DNA of 47,836 nucleotides from contig NZ_NKRE01000001.1 in NCBI RefSeq assembly GCF_002705925.1, positions 5,533,535-5,581,370 on the forward strand. The letters run 5' to 3'. The stretch is from Mycobacterium ostraviense. Lineage in GTDB: Bacteria > Actinomycetota > Actinomycetes > Mycobacteriales > Mycobacteriaceae. This document shows positions 34,350-42,236 of the stretch, in pieces. A program made the translations under genes and the position numbers. Position 1 is the stretch's first letter. Each line of letters begins with the position of its first letter. Below the pieces are notes generated by a model. The model did not search any database. It was not told the origin of the DNA and saw nothing but the letters and a program-made list of their open reading frames with translations.

Positions 34350-36335
34350 ATGGATCCCGACAACGAGCGCGTCATCGAACGACCGGACGATCTCACCGCG
34401 TCGTGGCTGACCGCGGCGATCGGGACCGGCACGGTCACCGATTTCACCGTCGAGCGCATCGGCACCGGCCAGATGAGCGAGTGCTACCGCGTCGTGCCCG
34501 CCTACGCAGCGGCCGCCGGCCCGCAATCGGTAGTCCTCAAGGTCGCGGCCACCGATCCGATGAGCCGGCAGACCGGCCGGACGTTGGGTCTCTACCAGCG
34601 TGAGGTTCGGTTCTACCGTGAAATTGCGCCACGCCTTGACGGGCCGATAGCCCCCTGTTACCACGCGGCGTCCGACGTCTCGACCGGCGCATTCGACCTG
34701 CTGCTCGGTGACGCCGGACCGGCGGTCGTCGGTGACGAAATCGCCGGGGCCACAATCGAAGAAGCCGGGCTTGCGGTCAGGGAGCTGGGGCGGCTGCACG
34801 GACCGCTGCTCGGCGACGCGACGCTGGCCGATGCGCCGTGGCTCAACCGTGACGCACCGCTGAATCAGACGATGATCGCGTCGCTCTACGCCGGCTTTGT
34901 CGAGCGCTACGGCGACCAGATTGCACCCCGATACCGGGAGGTGTGCGACCGGCTGGTAGCCGCGTTCGATGGCTACCAGGAGGCGGCGCACACCGAAATC
35001 CAGGGGCTCGTACACGGCGACTACCGTTTGGACAACCTGCTTTTCGGTGCAGCCGGAGCCGACCGGGCGTTGACGGTGGTCGACTGGCAGACCGTCTCCT
35101 GGGGCCCCGCGATGACCGATCTGGCGTACTTCCTGGGCTGTGCGCTACCGACGCAGGACCGCCGGACCCACTACGACGACCTACTGCGGACTTATCACCA
35201 AGCGCTGGGACCCGAGCCGCCGATCAGCCTGACCGAGGTCGCCGAAGGTGTCCGCGGGCAGAGCTTTTTCGGCGTCATGATGGCAATTGTCTCCTCGATG
35301 CTGGTGGAGCGCACCGAGCGGGGGGACCGGTTGTTCATGACGATGCTGCAACGCCATTGCGACCACGTGCTGGACACCGACGCGTTGGCGACGCTACCCG
35401 CCGTTGAGCGACCCGAGCCGCTGCGGCCTTCGGACGACGACGAACTCGCCCACGCACCGACCGACGAACCGCTGTGGAGCGAGAGCTGGTACGCCGACTT
35501 CGTCGACGCGCCACAGGGATTGGGCGGCTGGTTTCGGCTGGGCCGGATTGCCAATCAGCAGACGGCATGGGTGCACGCGCTGCTGTGCGGACCCGACATG
35601 CCGACCGTGGCCGTCGTCGACGTCGACGTCGCGCTGCCCGACGACCCGTGGGTGGTGCGCACCGACGCCGTCGAGCTGGACCATGCCGTCAGCGCACCGC
35701 TGCAGACTTATCGTGTCGACCTACGGGCGCGCGGGCAATCATACGCCGACCCCGCGGCGTTGTTGCGCGGGGAGCCCGGAGATCCGGTCGAAGTGACGAT
35801 GTGCCTGGTTTGGACAACCGACGGCAGCCCATATCGGTATCGAATGACGTCGCGTTACGAAATCCCTTGCACCGTTTCGGGAACCGTCACCGTCGATGGA
35901 ACCGGCTACCGCTTCGACTCCGTTCCGGGGCAACGGGACCACTCCTGGGGCGTGCGCGATTGGTGGAGCATGGATTGGATGTGGAGTGCGGTGCACCTCG
36001 ACGACGGTACGCATCTGCACGGCGTCAAGATCCAAATCCCGGGCGCACCAGCCTTCAGTGTCGGCTACGTTCAAGACGCTCAGGGGCAGCTCACCGAGCT
36101 GCAGGCGGTGGGCATCCAGGATAGCTTCGGCGCCAACGGTTTACCGCTGCACGCGACGCTGAGCCTCGATCACGGTGAGCTCACCGCGGCCGTCGAGGTA
36201 CGCGCGCACGCACCGGTGCGGCTGGTAGCCGTCGACGGGCGGGTAAGCCAATTCCCGCGCGCCTGGGTCGGCGTCAGCACCGCCGACGGCCGCAGCGGTG
36301 TCGGCTGGCTGGAATGGAATCGCAACCAGGTGTGA
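34350..36335 (+). CDS. Fusion of a phosphotransferase-like kinase with an AttH/tocopherol-cyclase-like domain
   Basis: The product is 661 aa from the ATG at 34350, 2 nt after the lipT stop. Residues 1-330 are an aminoglycoside-phosphotransferase/ecdysteroid-kinase fold with ATP lysine near K64 (SVVLKVA), catalytic loop H222GDYRLDN229 and the metal aspartate in VVD245WQ. Residues about 370-660 resemble the AttH / DUF7064-DUF7065 lipocalin-like type (SESWYADF, RYEIPCTVSGTV, GQRDHSWGVRDWW, HLHGVKI). The kinase half suggests phosphorylation of a small hydroxylated molecule and the second half binding or conversion of a lipophilic one. I infer a combined role on a lipid or terpenoid alcohol. I do not recall an equivalent between lipT and pncA in M. 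tuberculosis. Confidence 0.8.
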   Translation: MDPDNERVIERPDDLTASWLTAAIGTGTVTDFTVERIGTGQMSECYRVVPAYAAAAGPQSVVLKVAATDPMSRQTGRTLGLYQREVRFYREIAPRLDGPIAPCYHAASDVSTGAFDLLLGDAGPAVVGDEIAGATIEEAGLAVRELGRLHGPLLGDATLADAPWLNRDAPLNQTMIASLYAGFVERYGDQIAPRYREVCDRLVAAFDGYQEAAHTEIQGLVHGDYRLDNLLFGAAGADRALTVVDWQTVSWGPAMTDLAYFLGCALPTQDRRTHYDDLLRTYHQALGPEPPISLTEVAEGVRGQSFFGVMMAIVSSMLVERTERGDRLFMTMLQRHCDHVLDTDALATLPAVERPEPLRPSDDDELAHAPTDEPLWSESWYADFVDAPQGLGGWFRLGRIANQQTAWVHALLCGPDMPTVAVVDVDVALPDDPWVVRTDAVELDHAVSAPLQTYRVDLRARGQSYADPAALLRGEPGDPVEVTMCLVWTTDGSPYRYRMTSRYEIPCTVSGTVTVDGTGYRFDSVPGQRDHSWGVRDWWSMDWMWSAVHLDDGTHLHGVKIQIPGAPAFSVGYVQDAQGQLTELQAVGIQDSFGANGLPLHATLSLDHGELTAAVEVRAHAPVRLVAVDGRVSQFPRAWVGVSTADGRSGVGWLEWNRNQV

Positions 36336-36355
36336 GCACGGGCCGGACGTCGCCG

Positions 36356-36615
36356 ATGCGTTCTCCCGTTGTGGTGATGGGTGTTTCGGGGTCCGGTAAG
36401 TCGACGGTGGGTGCGGCTCCGCAGAACTGATAGCACGCCGCTTGGCCGGCCGAACCGATCACTTCATGCCGGCTGCCCTCGTGCGATCGCAACTGGACAC
36501 GCTGGAGCCGCTCGCCGGCGACGAGTCAGGTGCCGTCGTGGATCTAAGTCAGGACGTCGATGCGATAGTCGAGAGCTTCCTGGCTAGCGCCGGCGGCGCT
36601 TTCCCGGGGCCTTGA
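36356..36615 (+). pseudogene. Gluconokinase remnant with internal deletion
   Basis: From the ATG at 36356 the frame reads MRSPVVVMGVSGSGKSTVGA, a gluconokinase N-terminus with Walker A, and stops at 36430 after PQN. Directly after, in another frame, comes the C-terminus of the same family: ELIARRLAGRTDHFMPAALV, RSQLDTLEPLAGDE and VVDLSQDVDAIVESFLA, ending at TGA 36613-36615. The roughly 90-100 residues in between are gone. GntK phosphorylates gluconate to 6-phosphogluconate; this copy cannot be active. Its 3' end overlaps the converging DoxX-like gene by 32 bp. Confidence 0.85.
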
Positions 36616-37276
36616 CCTGCTCACGTGCCGTGTCGGCCAAGTGGCTGCTGCGCGCCATCGCCGTGTCGGCCAAGTGGGAACCTTGGTGGCGCACGGTCTC
36701 GGCTAGCTCCCGGCCACGCTCGGCTCCGGCCTTCAGGCCGTGCACAATCTTGTCGCCGAGCTCTCCGAGTTCGGCGCCCACCACGGTGTCGTCGGATCCC
36801 GGCAGCGTCGAGGACACGGCCTCCGAGAGTCGGCTCGCGGCGCGCCGGCCGCGCCACGCCAACGACGGCTTGCCCGCGGTGTCCGCCGAGGCGATGATCA
36901 GTCCGCCCAGCAAGCTCAGGTCCGTGAGGAATTCACGCCGCTTCTGCGCCTTGAGCTCCGGATCCGGCTCGCTCCAAAACATATGAGTGCCAAGATTGCC
37001 CGGTATCACCGTCAGCGCCAGCGCCGCCGAGGCAAGGCGGGGCAGTCGGCCGGCGGCCAGTAGCACGCCACCCGCGATCTGAACGGCGGCGTTGATCTGA
37101 GCGAACGTTTCGGCATTGGACGGAATGCTGCTGCCCACCGGATCCGGCAGCGTCCGCAATCGGCTCACGGTGGGCTGGGCGGCTTCCGCCGCGGGCTTGG
37201 GGTTGAGCAGCGACTCCACACCCTGGCCGATGAACGCCGCTGACAGCATGGGTCGTGCGATTCTGCGAAGCATCAT
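36584..37276 (-). CDS. DoxX family membrane protein with repeat-bearing C-terminal tail
   Basis: The product is 230 aa from two consecutive ATGs (37276 or 37273). DoxX-type features are the N-terminus MLRRIARPMLSAAFIGQGVESLL, hydrophobic segments around AAVQIAGGVLLAAGRLPRLASAALALTV, and a last one LSLLGGLIIAS. The last 110 residues are a charged helical extension ending with an 11-residue unit repeated twice (SHLADTAMARS SHLADTAREQ) and a basic end (KAPGKRRRR). DoxX proteins are linked to membrane redox or oxidoreductase complexes. It is transcribed divergently from pncA, and its 3' end overlaps the gluconokinase remnant. Confidence 0.82.
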   Translation of the reverse strand: MMLRRIARPMLSAAFIGQGVESLLNPKPAAEAAQPTVSRLRTLPDPVGSSIPSNAETFAQINAAVQIAGGVLLAAGRLPRLASAALALTVIPGNLGTHMFWSEPDPELKAQKRREFLTDLSLLGGLIIASADTAGKPSLAWRGRRAASRLSEAVSSTLPGSDDTVVGAELGELGDKIVHGLKAGAERGRELAETVRHQGSHLADTAMARSSHLADTAREQVKAPGKRRRR

Positions 37277-37320
37277 GGCCGGGGTATTCCCCGGTCCGAG
37301 GGCCGGCAAACCGGCCAGGG

Positions 37321-37365
37321 CGGTCGCGGGAGCCCGCGGCAGCCCGCGACCGCTGGGACTAGTGT
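37321..37365 (+). promoter_or_regulatory. Inverted repeat and -10 hexamer before pncA
   Basis: CGGTCGCGGG (37321-37330) and CCCGCGACCG (37343-37352) are complementary 10-bp arms. TAGTGT (37360-37365) lies 7 nt before the GTG at 37373 and could serve as the -10 of a near-leaderless message. The dyad would overlap the -35 region. Confidence 0.35.
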
Positions 37366-37372
37366 GGATATT

Positions 37373-37933
37373 GTGCGAACGCTGATCATCGTCGACCTGC
37401 AGAACGATTTCTGCGAGGGCGGCTCGGTGCCGGTGGCCGGCGCCGGCCGGCTGGCACACGCGATCAACGACTACCTGGCCGGCCGGCCGGGTTACCAGCA
37501 CGTGGTGGCCACCAAGGACTTCCACATCGATCCCGGCGACCACTTCTCTGACCACCCAAACTATCGCTCGTCGTGGCCTCCGCACTGTCGCGCCGGAAGC
37601 CGCGGCGCCGACTTCCATCCCGACCTCGACACCGGACACCTCGATGCCGTCTTCCGCAAGGGCGCCTACGGCGCGGCCTACAGCGGGGCCGAGGGCGTCG
37701 ACGAGCATGGCACCACGCTGCCGGATTGGCTGCTGCAACGCGGGATCGACGAGGTCGACGTGGTAGGCGTTGCCACCGATCATTGCGTACGGCGCACCGC
37801 CGAGGACCTGGCTCGGGCCGGCTTCACTACCAGGGTGTTGGTCGACCTGACCGCGGGAGCATCGGCCGATACCACCAACGAGGCGCTGAAGCAGCTGCCC
37901 CCCGCCGGCATCGCGTTGGCGTGGAGCCGCTGA
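37373..37933 (+). CDS. pncA: Pyrazinamidase/nicotinamidase PncA
   Basis: The product is 186 aa from the GTG at 37373 (VRTLIIVDLQNDFCEGGS), the same length as the M. tuberculosis enzyme; a GTG at 37364 would add three residues. The catalytic triad D8, K96 (VFRKGAY) and C138 (VATDHCVR) and the metal ligands D49, H51, H57 and H71 (ATKDFHIDPGDHF, SWPPHC) are all present. It deamidates nicotinamide to nicotinate in NAD salvage and converts pyrazinamide to pyrazinoic acid. His57 is retained, unlike in M. bovis. Its TGA overlaps the next ATG (TGATG), so they are coupled. Confidence 0.96.
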   Translation: MRTLIIVDLQNDFCEGGSVPVAGAGRLAHAINDYLAGRPGYQHVVATKDFHIDPGDHFSDHPNYRSSWPPHCRAGSRGADFHPDLDTGHLDAVFRKGAYGAAYSGAEGVDEHGTTLPDWLLQRGIDEVDVVGVATDHCVRRTAEDLARAGFTTRVLVDLTAGASADTTNEALKQLPPAGIALAWSR

Positions 37934-38730
37934 TGGCGCTCCCGGATCGCGACGACCTACTGGCCGCCGTCGAGCGGTCGCCGCGGGCCGCCGCAGCTCA
38001 CGACCGCGCCGCCTGGGTAGGTCTGTTCACCAGCGACGGCCGGGTCCACGACCCGGTGGGTTCGCAGCCGCATATGGGCCACGAGCAGATCGGCCGGTTC
38101 TTCGATACGTTCATCGGTCCGCGGGATATCAAGTTCCACCGCGACCTCGACATCGTCTCCGGCCCAGTCGTCCTGCGCGACGTCGAACTCGAGGTGGCGA
38201 TGGCTCCCGCCGTGACGATGTTCGTTCCCGCCTTTTTGCGCTACGACCTGCGAAAGGTCAACGGCGACTGGAAGATTGCCGTTCTCCGGGCATACTGGGA
38301 TTTGCCGGCGATGATGCTGCAGTTCCTGCGGAGCGGATCACCGGCGATGTCGCCGGCGCTGAAGCTGTCGCAGGGGTTGTTGGGTAATCAGGGTTTGCGC
38401 GGCACCGCCGGCTTCCTGACCGGATTTCGCCGGGCGGGCGCGCGTCGCAAGACAGTGGTGACAACATTTCTCGACGCGGTGGGGCGCGGCGACACCTACG
38501 CCGCTGGACGCGCGCTGTCGCCAACGGCGGCAATGACTTTGGGCGATGACGACGTATTGGACCTGGCCGAACTACGGCAACAGCTCCGTGGGGTCAGCTG
38601 GTCGAAGATCAACGGCGCCGGATCAACCGTCACGGTGTCGCTGGCATCCGATCATGGGCGCGGGATCATGTTCGCCGACCTGCCGTGGCGCGGCCGTCTG
38701 ATCAACCGGATCCGGTACTTCCCGGCGTGA
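37933..38730 (+). CDS. SnoaL-like protein downstream of pncA (Rv2042c-like)
   Basis: The product is 265 aa from the ATG overlapping the pncA stop. Residues 1-130 look like an NTF2/SnoaL cone (DRAAWVGLFTSDGRVHDPVG, then FFDTFIGPRDIKFHRDLDIV and YDLRKVNGDWKIAVLRAYWD). A linker with AMSPALKLSQGLLGNQGLRG and a second, shorter NTF2-like half (KTVVTTFLDAVGRGDTYAAGRAL) follow. No catalytic assignment is possible. It matches Rv2042c in position and size. Confidence 0.82.
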   Translation: MALPDRDDLLAAVERSPRAAAAHDRAAWVGLFTSDGRVHDPVGSQPHMGHEQIGRFFDTFIGPRDIKFHRDLDIVSGPVVLRDVELEVAMAPAVTMFVPAFLRYDLRKVNGDWKIAVLRAYWDLPAMMLQFLRSGSPAMSPALKLSQGLLGNQGLRGTAGFLTGFRRAGARRKTVVTTFLDAVGRGDTYAAGRALSPTAAMTLGDDDVLDLAELRQQLRGVSWSKINGAGSTVTVSLASDHGRGIMFADLPWRGRLINRIRYFPA

Positions 38731-38753
38731 TTCGGTTAGGCCCACGGTAGCTG

Positions 38754-39383
38754 TCACAGATCGCTGCGCACCGTGTGTGCCGCGGCGACCGACATCTGGG
38801 CCACCTCCTCGATGAGGTCGTCTCGGGATACGGTGAGCTTGCCGTCGAGCCAACTGGTGACGGCCTTGGCGGTGCCGGCCACGATCACGAGGGTGGCGAG
38901 CCGCAGGCGATGGTACTGGCTCTGGTCGCTGCCGGTTCCGGCGAGCAACAGCTGGGTGAGTAGCTCGGCAAGTTCGTGCTCGGCCCCGCCGACGGTGTCC
39001 TTGAGCAGTTCGCTGCCGATCAGCTCGGTGAACAACCGCGCCTTGCGCGGATCATCGGTCAGCACGGTGATAACCCGGCCGATGCCCATCCGCGCGCGAT
39101 CGATCAGTTCGGTGGCCGAATCGGTCATCGAGTCGAGGACGCCGCTGCTGATTTCGGCCAGCAGACGCTGCGCCAGGGCCACGAAAAGCTCGTCGCGGGT
39201 CCGGAAGCTTTCATAGAAGTACCGCTTCGACAGGCCGGCCTGCCGACTGACCGCCTCGATGGTCGTTGCCGCCATCCCGGCGGTGCCGGCAACTTCGAGG
39301 CACCCGTCGAGTAATTGCTTTCGCCGTAGGTCGCGTCGCTCCTCTGCGCTGACGCCGCGAAATGGTCTCACGACCGGGATCAC
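38754..39383 (-). CDS. TetR family transcriptional regulator
   Basis: The product is about 209 aa if it starts at the GTG at 39383 (VIPVVRPFRGVSAEERRD). Longer starts exist in frame up to 39476 but add non-conserved sequence. The N-terminal HTH is RKQLLDGCLEVAGTAGMAAT followed by TIEAVSRQAGLSKRYFYESF, typical of TetR. The ligand-binding helices follow (LTQLLLAGTGSDQSQYHRLRL). It is divergent from the reductase-oxygenase pair and probably controls it, with the dyad at 39481-39492 a candidate operator. Confidence 0.85.
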   Translation of the reverse strand: MIPVVRPFRGVSAEERRDLRRKQLLDGCLEVAGTAGMAATTIEAVSRQAGLSKRYFYESFRTRDELFVALAQRLLAEISSGVLDSMTDSATELIDRARMGIGRVITVLTDDPRKARLFTELIGSELLKDTVGGAEHELAELLTQLLLAGTGSDQSQYHRLRLATLVIVAGTAKAVTSWLDGKLTVSRDDLIEEVAQMSVAAAHTVRSDL

Positions 39384-39450
39384 GACGTTATCTTGGCACA
39401 GCGTCGTGCCGCCCATGCTGTTTGGAGCTGCTCGGACCGATCCGTTTGGA

Positions 39451-39470
39451 TTAGTGACTTTCGGCCCTAC
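39451..39470 (+). promoter_or_regulatory. Possible DosR-type box
   Basis: TTAGTGACTTTCGGCCCTAC matches the 20-bp DosR consensus TTSGGGACTWWAGTCCCSAA at about 14 of 20 positions, including the GAC and CCC cores. It lies 67 bp ahead of the reductase start. It is a by-eye match only. Confidence 0.4.
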
Positions 39471-39480
39471 GGCCAAAACA

Positions 39481-39492
39481 TGACACCTGTCA
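39481..39492 (+). promoter_or_regulatory. Candidate TetR operator
   Basis: TGACA-CC-TGTCA is an inverted repeat with perfect 5-bp arms between the divergent tetR and reductase genes, 45 bp before the reductase ATG. Confidence 0.35.
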
Positions 39493-39537
39493 ACATTGTC
39501 GGAACTATCCAGTTCCTACTTTGTGGCAGGGGACCCG

Positions 39538-40677
39538 ATGCTGAGCCTTCCCACCATGCCGCGATCGTTGGCTGCGCGGGTTGCACAGTTCCACCCGAAG
39601 AAGTCCAATCCGGTTGTCCTGCCGCGGCCCGACGGCCCGTCTCGGCGGTGGGGGCAGTCGGGGACGGCGTCGGCGCGGCACAGCGTTCGGGTTGTCGAGG
39701 TCATCCGCGAGACCGACGATGCGGTGACGCTGGTGCTGGAGGTCACCGACGGGCGGCCGGTCGAGTTCCGCGCCGGGCAATACCTGACGCACTGCTTCGC
39801 CGTCGATGGCGTGACCGTTAAGCGCGCCTATTCGATTAGCGCCGCCGAGGGCGATCGACTGGCCTGCACCGTCAAGGTGATCGACGGCGGCGTCGTGTCC
39901 GGCTTCGTGCACCGCGACGTCGCCGCCGGATACGAGTACACGGTGCTTGGACCATCGGGCGACTTCGTCCTCCCCGGCATTGACGAAAATGACACTGTGC
40001 CGCTGGCGTTTCTGGCTGCCGGCAGCGGCATCACGCCGGTGATCGGCATGATCGAAACCGCACTGCGACAGTCGCCCGAACGCGAGATATCGCTGGTGTA
40101 CGCGTCGCGGCGGCAAGGCGAGATCATCTTCGCGCGGCGGCTGTCAGCATTGGCCGCCAACTATCCGCGGCTGCGGGTGGTGCACGTGCTCTCGCAGCCC
40201 GCGTCGGCATGGCCGGGCGAGACCGGACGGCTAACCGGCGAGCGTGCCGCCGCGTTATTGGCGCCAAGCCTGGATGCACAGGTGTTTCTTTGCGGCCCAC
40301 CGGAATTGATGGACGCAACCACCGCTGCGTTGACGAGCGGTGCCGTCGACACCGATCGCATCCATCGGGAACGGTTCTACGCAGCGCCCCAGCACACTCG
40401 CACGCTGCCGACCGAACCGCACGATCTGGAGTTCCGCATTACCGGTCGCACGGTCACCCAACAGCCGGGCGAGACGATTCTGGAGGCGGGTCTGCGCAGC
40501 GGAGTGAAGCTCAACTTCAGCTGCACTGTCGGCGGTTGCGCCGCATGCAAGCTCAAAGTGATCAGCGGCGCGGTGACGGTCGACGAACCGAACTGCCTGA
40601 GCGACCGGGAACGATCCGACGGCTACATCCTCAGCTGTTCGGCATACGCCCAAGAAAGCGTCGTCCTCGACGCATAA
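39538..40677 (+). CDS. FAD/2Fe-2S ferredoxin reductase (electron donor to the diiron oxygenase)
   Basis: The product is 379 aa from the ATG at 39538, with AGGGGA 5-10 nt upstream. An FNR-type FAD domain carries R96AYS99 and an NAD(P)H domain carries FLAAGSGITPVIGM and FLCGPPELMD. A C-terminal plant-type ferredoxin has cysteines 329, 334, 337 (NFSCTVGGCAACKLKV) and 367 (ILSCSAY). This layout is that of PaaE, KshB and the Rv3230c-type reductases. It passes electrons from NAD(P)H through FAD and 2Fe-2S to an oxygenase. It ends 16 nt before the diiron protein, which is its evident partner. Confidence 0.9.
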   Translation: MLSLPTMPRSLAARVAQFHPKKSNPVVLPRPDGPSRRWGQSGTASARHSVRVVEVIRETDDAVTLVLEVTDGRPVEFRAGQYLTHCFAVDGVTVKRAYSISAAEGDRLACTVKVIDGGVVSGFVHRDVAAGYEYTVLGPSGDFVLPGIDENDTVPLAFLAAGSGITPVIGMIETALRQSPEREISLVYASRRQGEIIFARRLSALAANYPRLRVVHVLSQPASAWPGETGRLTGERAAALLAPSLDAQVFLCGPPELMDATTAALTSGAVDTDRIHRERFYAAPQHTRTLPTEPHDLEFRITGRTVTQQPGETILEAGLRSGVKLNFSCTVGGCAACKLKVISGAVTVDEPNCLSDRERSDGYILSCSAYAQESVVLDA

Positions 40678-40693
40678 CCCCAGGAGGTTGGAG

Positions 40694-41971
40694 ATGACTT
40701 CGACAGTGAAGACTTCGGTGGAATCGATGGTGCGCGGCCTACCGATCAAGGCGCAGAACAAGATTCACCAGACCCTCGACAGTGTCGGGTTGATGCTGTC
40801 GGTGCAGAACCCGAAAGTTGCCGTCTCCATGGCACCTTCGGCGGTGCGGGGACTGGTGCTGGGCAAAGGCAAGCGCGGCGACCACGTGGACATGCCTGCC
40901 CACCACAGCGCGCGCTTCCGGCTCAACTACCAAAGCGACTTCGCCGAGATGTATGACCTGTACCGTCGCGCGGTGTCCAAGCAGTGGGACGGCGACGCCG
41001 ACCTGCCGTGGGAACTCGACGTCACTCCCGACAACCCGAATGCGCAGATCCTGCCGCGCAGCTTCGTGCCGTTCAACGAAATCGAGGGGTTCGGCGTCAA
41101 ACTGACGGCGCTGGAGGAGCGCAAGTTGACGTGGGACATCGCGGCGTGGCTGCTCAGCCAGTTCATGCACGGCGAGCAGGGCGCCCTGTTCGCTTCGGCT
41201 CAGGTGACTGAGTGCGTGCATTGGACCGACGCCAAGCTCTACGGGGCAACCCAGGTTATGGACGAGGGCCGGCACCTCGAGGTCTTCCTGCGCTACCTCG
41301 ACACCAAGCTCGAGAAGATCTACACCGTCAACGACAACCTGTTCGTGCTCATCGACGAGCTGATGACCGACGGCCGTTGGGATTTCAAGTTTCTCGGTAT
41401 GCAGATCATGATCGAGGGCCTGGCGCTCGGCGCGTTCACCACTATTTTCCAGCAGACGCGCGAGCCGCTGCTCAAGCAACTGCTCAAGATGGTGATCCAG
41501 GACGAAGCCCGCCATGTGCACTACGGTGTGCTGGCGTTGCGTGACCACATCACCCAGAACATCTCGGAGAAGGAACGCCGCGAACGCGAAGACTGGGTCT
41601 ATGAGGTGGCGCTGCTGATGCGTAACCGGTTCCTGATGCACGAGGTGTACGAAGAGTGGTTCTCCCACAAGGTGCCGCTCAAGGTCTGGGACGAACAGAT
41701 GCTGGACTCGCCCAGCATGGTCAAGTTCCGCAGCATCATGTTCGAGCGGCTCATTCCCAACCTCGAATACATCGGGCTGATGAGCGACCGGATCAAGACC
41801 CACTACGAAAAGTCCGGACTCACCCAATATCTGGGCGGCAAGAACGCCACACAGCTCACCGAGGACGACCTGACCGTCGACGCCGGTCCCGGTTACGACT
41901 CCGACGAGATACCGGAGGAATTGCAGGAGTTGGCGGTGGGAACCTCGGCCTCGAGAGTCGGCAATGGTTGA
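40694..41971 (+). CDS. Ferritin-like diiron carboxylate oxygenase
   Basis: The product is 425 aa from the ATG at 40694, after a strong AGGAGG at 40682-40687. It shows the full six-ligand diiron set: E161 (HGEQGAL), E191xxH194 (DEGRHLEVF), E241 (IMIEGLALGAF) and E271xxH274 (DEARHVHYG). The helical fold fits the ferritin-like / R2-like oxygenase group. Such proteins hydroxylate, N-oxygenate or desaturate substrates with O2 and need an electron donor, here the preceding reductase. The substrate is unknown; a lipid or steroid is possible but not shown by the sequence. The C-terminal acidic tail (EDDLTVDAGPGYDSDEIPEEL) may dock the ferredoxin. Confidence 0.85.
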   Translation: MTSTVKTSVESMVRGLPIKAQNKIHQTLDSVGLMLSVQNPKVAVSMAPSAVRGLVLGKGKRGDHVDMPAHHSARFRLNYQSDFAEMYDLYRRAVSKQWDGDADLPWELDVTPDNPNAQILPRSFVPFNEIEGFGVKLTALEERKLTWDIAAWLLSQFMHGEQGALFASAQVTECVHWTDAKLYGATQVMDEGRHLEVFLRYLDTKLEKIYTVNDNLFVLIDELMTDGRWDFKFLGMQIMIEGLALGAFTTIFQQTREPLLKQLLKMVIQDEARHVHYGVLALRDHITQNISEKERREREDWVYEVALLMRNRFLMHEVYEEWFSHKVPLKVWDEQMLDSPSMVKFRSIMFERLIPNLEYIGLMSDRIKTHYEKSGLTQYLGGKNATQLTEDDLTVDAGPGYDSDEIPEELQELAVGTSASRVGNG

Positions 41972-41999
41972 TCCAGCCGTCGGTTGCGCCGCGATGTTC

Positions 42000-42236
42000 A
42001 GCCCATCCTTTCCGACGGCAAAGGTCGATGGCTCGATTGGTGACCTGCCCGTCGCGGATCTTCACACGGATGGCGTCGACGACCGCCGGATACACCGACT
42101 ACAACGGCCGGTTGCACCACTCGGCCATCTCACCGATAACTTGTCGGTGATCCGCGAGATAGTGTCCGTCGACACCGTCGCCCCGTAAACGTCGACAAAG
42201 TGCGCGGCGATCTCACCAGTCGTCAATCCCATTGCG
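42000..42236 (-). pseudogene. IS256-family transposase fragment
   Basis: On the minus strand the frame starting ATG 42232 reads GLTTGEIAAHFVDVYGATVS then TDTISRITDK. A shifted frame continues VIGEMAEWCNRPL-stop-SVYPAVVDAIRVKIRDGQVTN. These are consecutive conserved blocks of IS256-family (Mutator-like) transposases, with a frameshift, a stop and a lost Phe-Ile in the VVFIDAI block. Only about 75 of the roughly 400 residues remain. It fills the gap between the diiron oxygenase and the XRE regulator. The lower boundary is approximate. Confidence 0.85.

Noticed and set aside
37276..37783. N-terminal extension of the DoxX-like gene across pncA
   Set aside because: The frame is open to 37783, but the extension is antisense to pncA and not conserved; family homology begins at the ATG pair 37276/37273.
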